Shown here one piece after another: positions 6,604 to 6,855 of a stretch of 6,855 nt of DNA. Made by a program: the position numbers and the translations under genes. Below the pieces are notes generated by a model. The model was not told the origin of the DNA and searched no databases. It saw only the letters and a list, made by a program, of their open reading frames with translations. Where the stretch lies: positions 1 to 6,855 of the forward strand of contig JAUWYD010000057.1 of assembly GCA_030616025.1 (NCBI GenBank). Direction: 5' to 3'. Every line of letters begins with the position of its first letter. Position 1 is the first letter of the stretch. This stretch comes from Chloroflexota bacterium (lineage in GTDB: Bacteria > Chloroflexota > Anaerolineae > UBA7937 > B3-Chlor).

Positions 6604-6855
6604 CTGAACTGGACACGGTCGACCGGGCTGTGCTGGAGCGGTTGCAGGCCGAGTTCCCCCTGGTGCCACGCCCTTTCGCCACTCTGGCTGAGGCGCTGAA
6701 CCTCGATGAGGACCAGTTGCTTGCCCGGGTGCGCCGCCTGAAGGAAGCTGGCATCATCCGACAGATTGGCGCCATCTTCGACACCCGGCGCCTGGGCTAT
6801 CAGAGCACGCTCGTAGCTTTCCACGTGCCCGACGTGCAGTTGGAGGGCGTGGCAG
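6600..6855 (+). CDS. Siroheme decarboxylase subunit (AhbA/AhbB, Lrp/AsnC-like fold), 3' truncated
   Basis: The frame starts at ATG 6600, overlapping the ahbD stop as ATGA, and runs open to the window end, giving 85 complete residues. It begins MTELDTVDRAVLERLQ, continues with AEFPLVPRPFATLAEAL, and has RVRRLKEAGIIRQIGAIFD followed by TRRLGYQSTLVAFHV. This is an Lrp/AsnC-type helix-turn-helix region (about residues 4-55) followed by the start of the ligand-binding alpha/beta domain. The FPLVPRPF and GIIRQIGAIFDTRRLGY signatures mark the AhbA/AhbB and NirD/L/G/H siroheme decarboxylases, which remove the C12 and C18 acetate carboxyls of siroheme, rather than a DNA-binding regulator. GAGG at 6594-6597 is only 2 nt from the start, so translation is probably coupled to ahbD. 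Whether it is AhbA, AhbB or a fusion of both cannot be decided from this fragment. Confidence 0.85.
   Translation, partial: MTELDTVDRAVLERLQAEFPLVPRPFATLAEALNLDEDQLLARVRRLKEAGIIRQIGAIFDTRRLGYQSTLVAFHVPDVQLEGVA

Noticed and set aside
5560..6669. A 369-codon open frame on the minus strand opposite ahbD
   Set aside because: It mirrors a strongly supported radical SAM gene, has no recognisable domain, and such long antisense frames are expected opposite GC-rich codon usage.
6600..6855. Lrp/AsnC transcriptional regulator
   Set aside because: The fold is shared, but FPLVPRPF and GIIRQIGAIFDTRRLGY together with the overlap with ahbD indicate a siroheme decarboxylase subunit.

Overview
The window is one tightly packed plus-strand gene cluster for tetrapyrrole synthesis. 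It encodes most of the siroheme-dependent (alternative, Ahb) heme b pathway found in sulfate-reducing bacteria, methanogens and various other anaerobic or deep-branching bacteria. Seven genes are visible, and the two at the edges are cut by the window. In order they are: the 3' part of a ccsA/hemX-type membrane protein (2-694), hemC (754-1680), a cobA-hemD fusion (1677-3200), the radical SAM gene ahbC (3206-4396), hemB (4386-5420), a second radical SAM gene, ahbD (5524-6603), and the 5' part of an Lrp-like siroheme decarboxylase gene, ahbA or ahbB (6600-6855).

The genes read as one metabolic route. HemB makes porphobilinogen, HemC makes hydroxymethylbilane, and the HemD half of the fusion closes it to uroporphyrinogen III. 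The CobA half methylates that to precorrin-2. Oxidation and iron insertion to siroheme are not encoded here. AhbA/B then decarboxylates siroheme, AhbC removes two acetate side chains to give Fe-coproporphyrin III, and AhbD converts two propionates to vinyls to give heme b. The membrane protein at the left edge belongs to the heme-handling CcsA/HemX group, which often sits beside hemA, so hemA is the expected gene just upstream. No coproporphyrinogen or protoporphyrinogen oxidase or protoporphyrin ferrochelatase gene is visible.

Most junctions overlap or nearly touch (4-bp overlap hemC/cobA-hemD, 5-bp gap to ahbC, 11-bp overlap ahbC/hemB, 4-bp overlap ahbD/ahbA-B), which implies co-transcription and translational coupling. 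The exceptions are about 59 bp between ccsA and hemC, which holds a small palindrome, and 103 bp between hemB and ahbD. No RNA genes, CRISPR arrays, insertion sequences or convincing terminators were seen.

The organism cannot be fixed from the sequence. High GC, Zn-type HemB, a CobA-HemD fusion and an Ahb pathway would fit an anaerobic or facultative bacterium such as a member of Chloroflexota or a sulfate-reducing lineage; this is inference. The pathway itself is known. The less ordinary details are a cysteine-bearing insertion in HemB, the placement of hemB between two paralogous radical SAM genes that share a near-identical 22-nt block, and a rise in third-position GC from ahbC onward.
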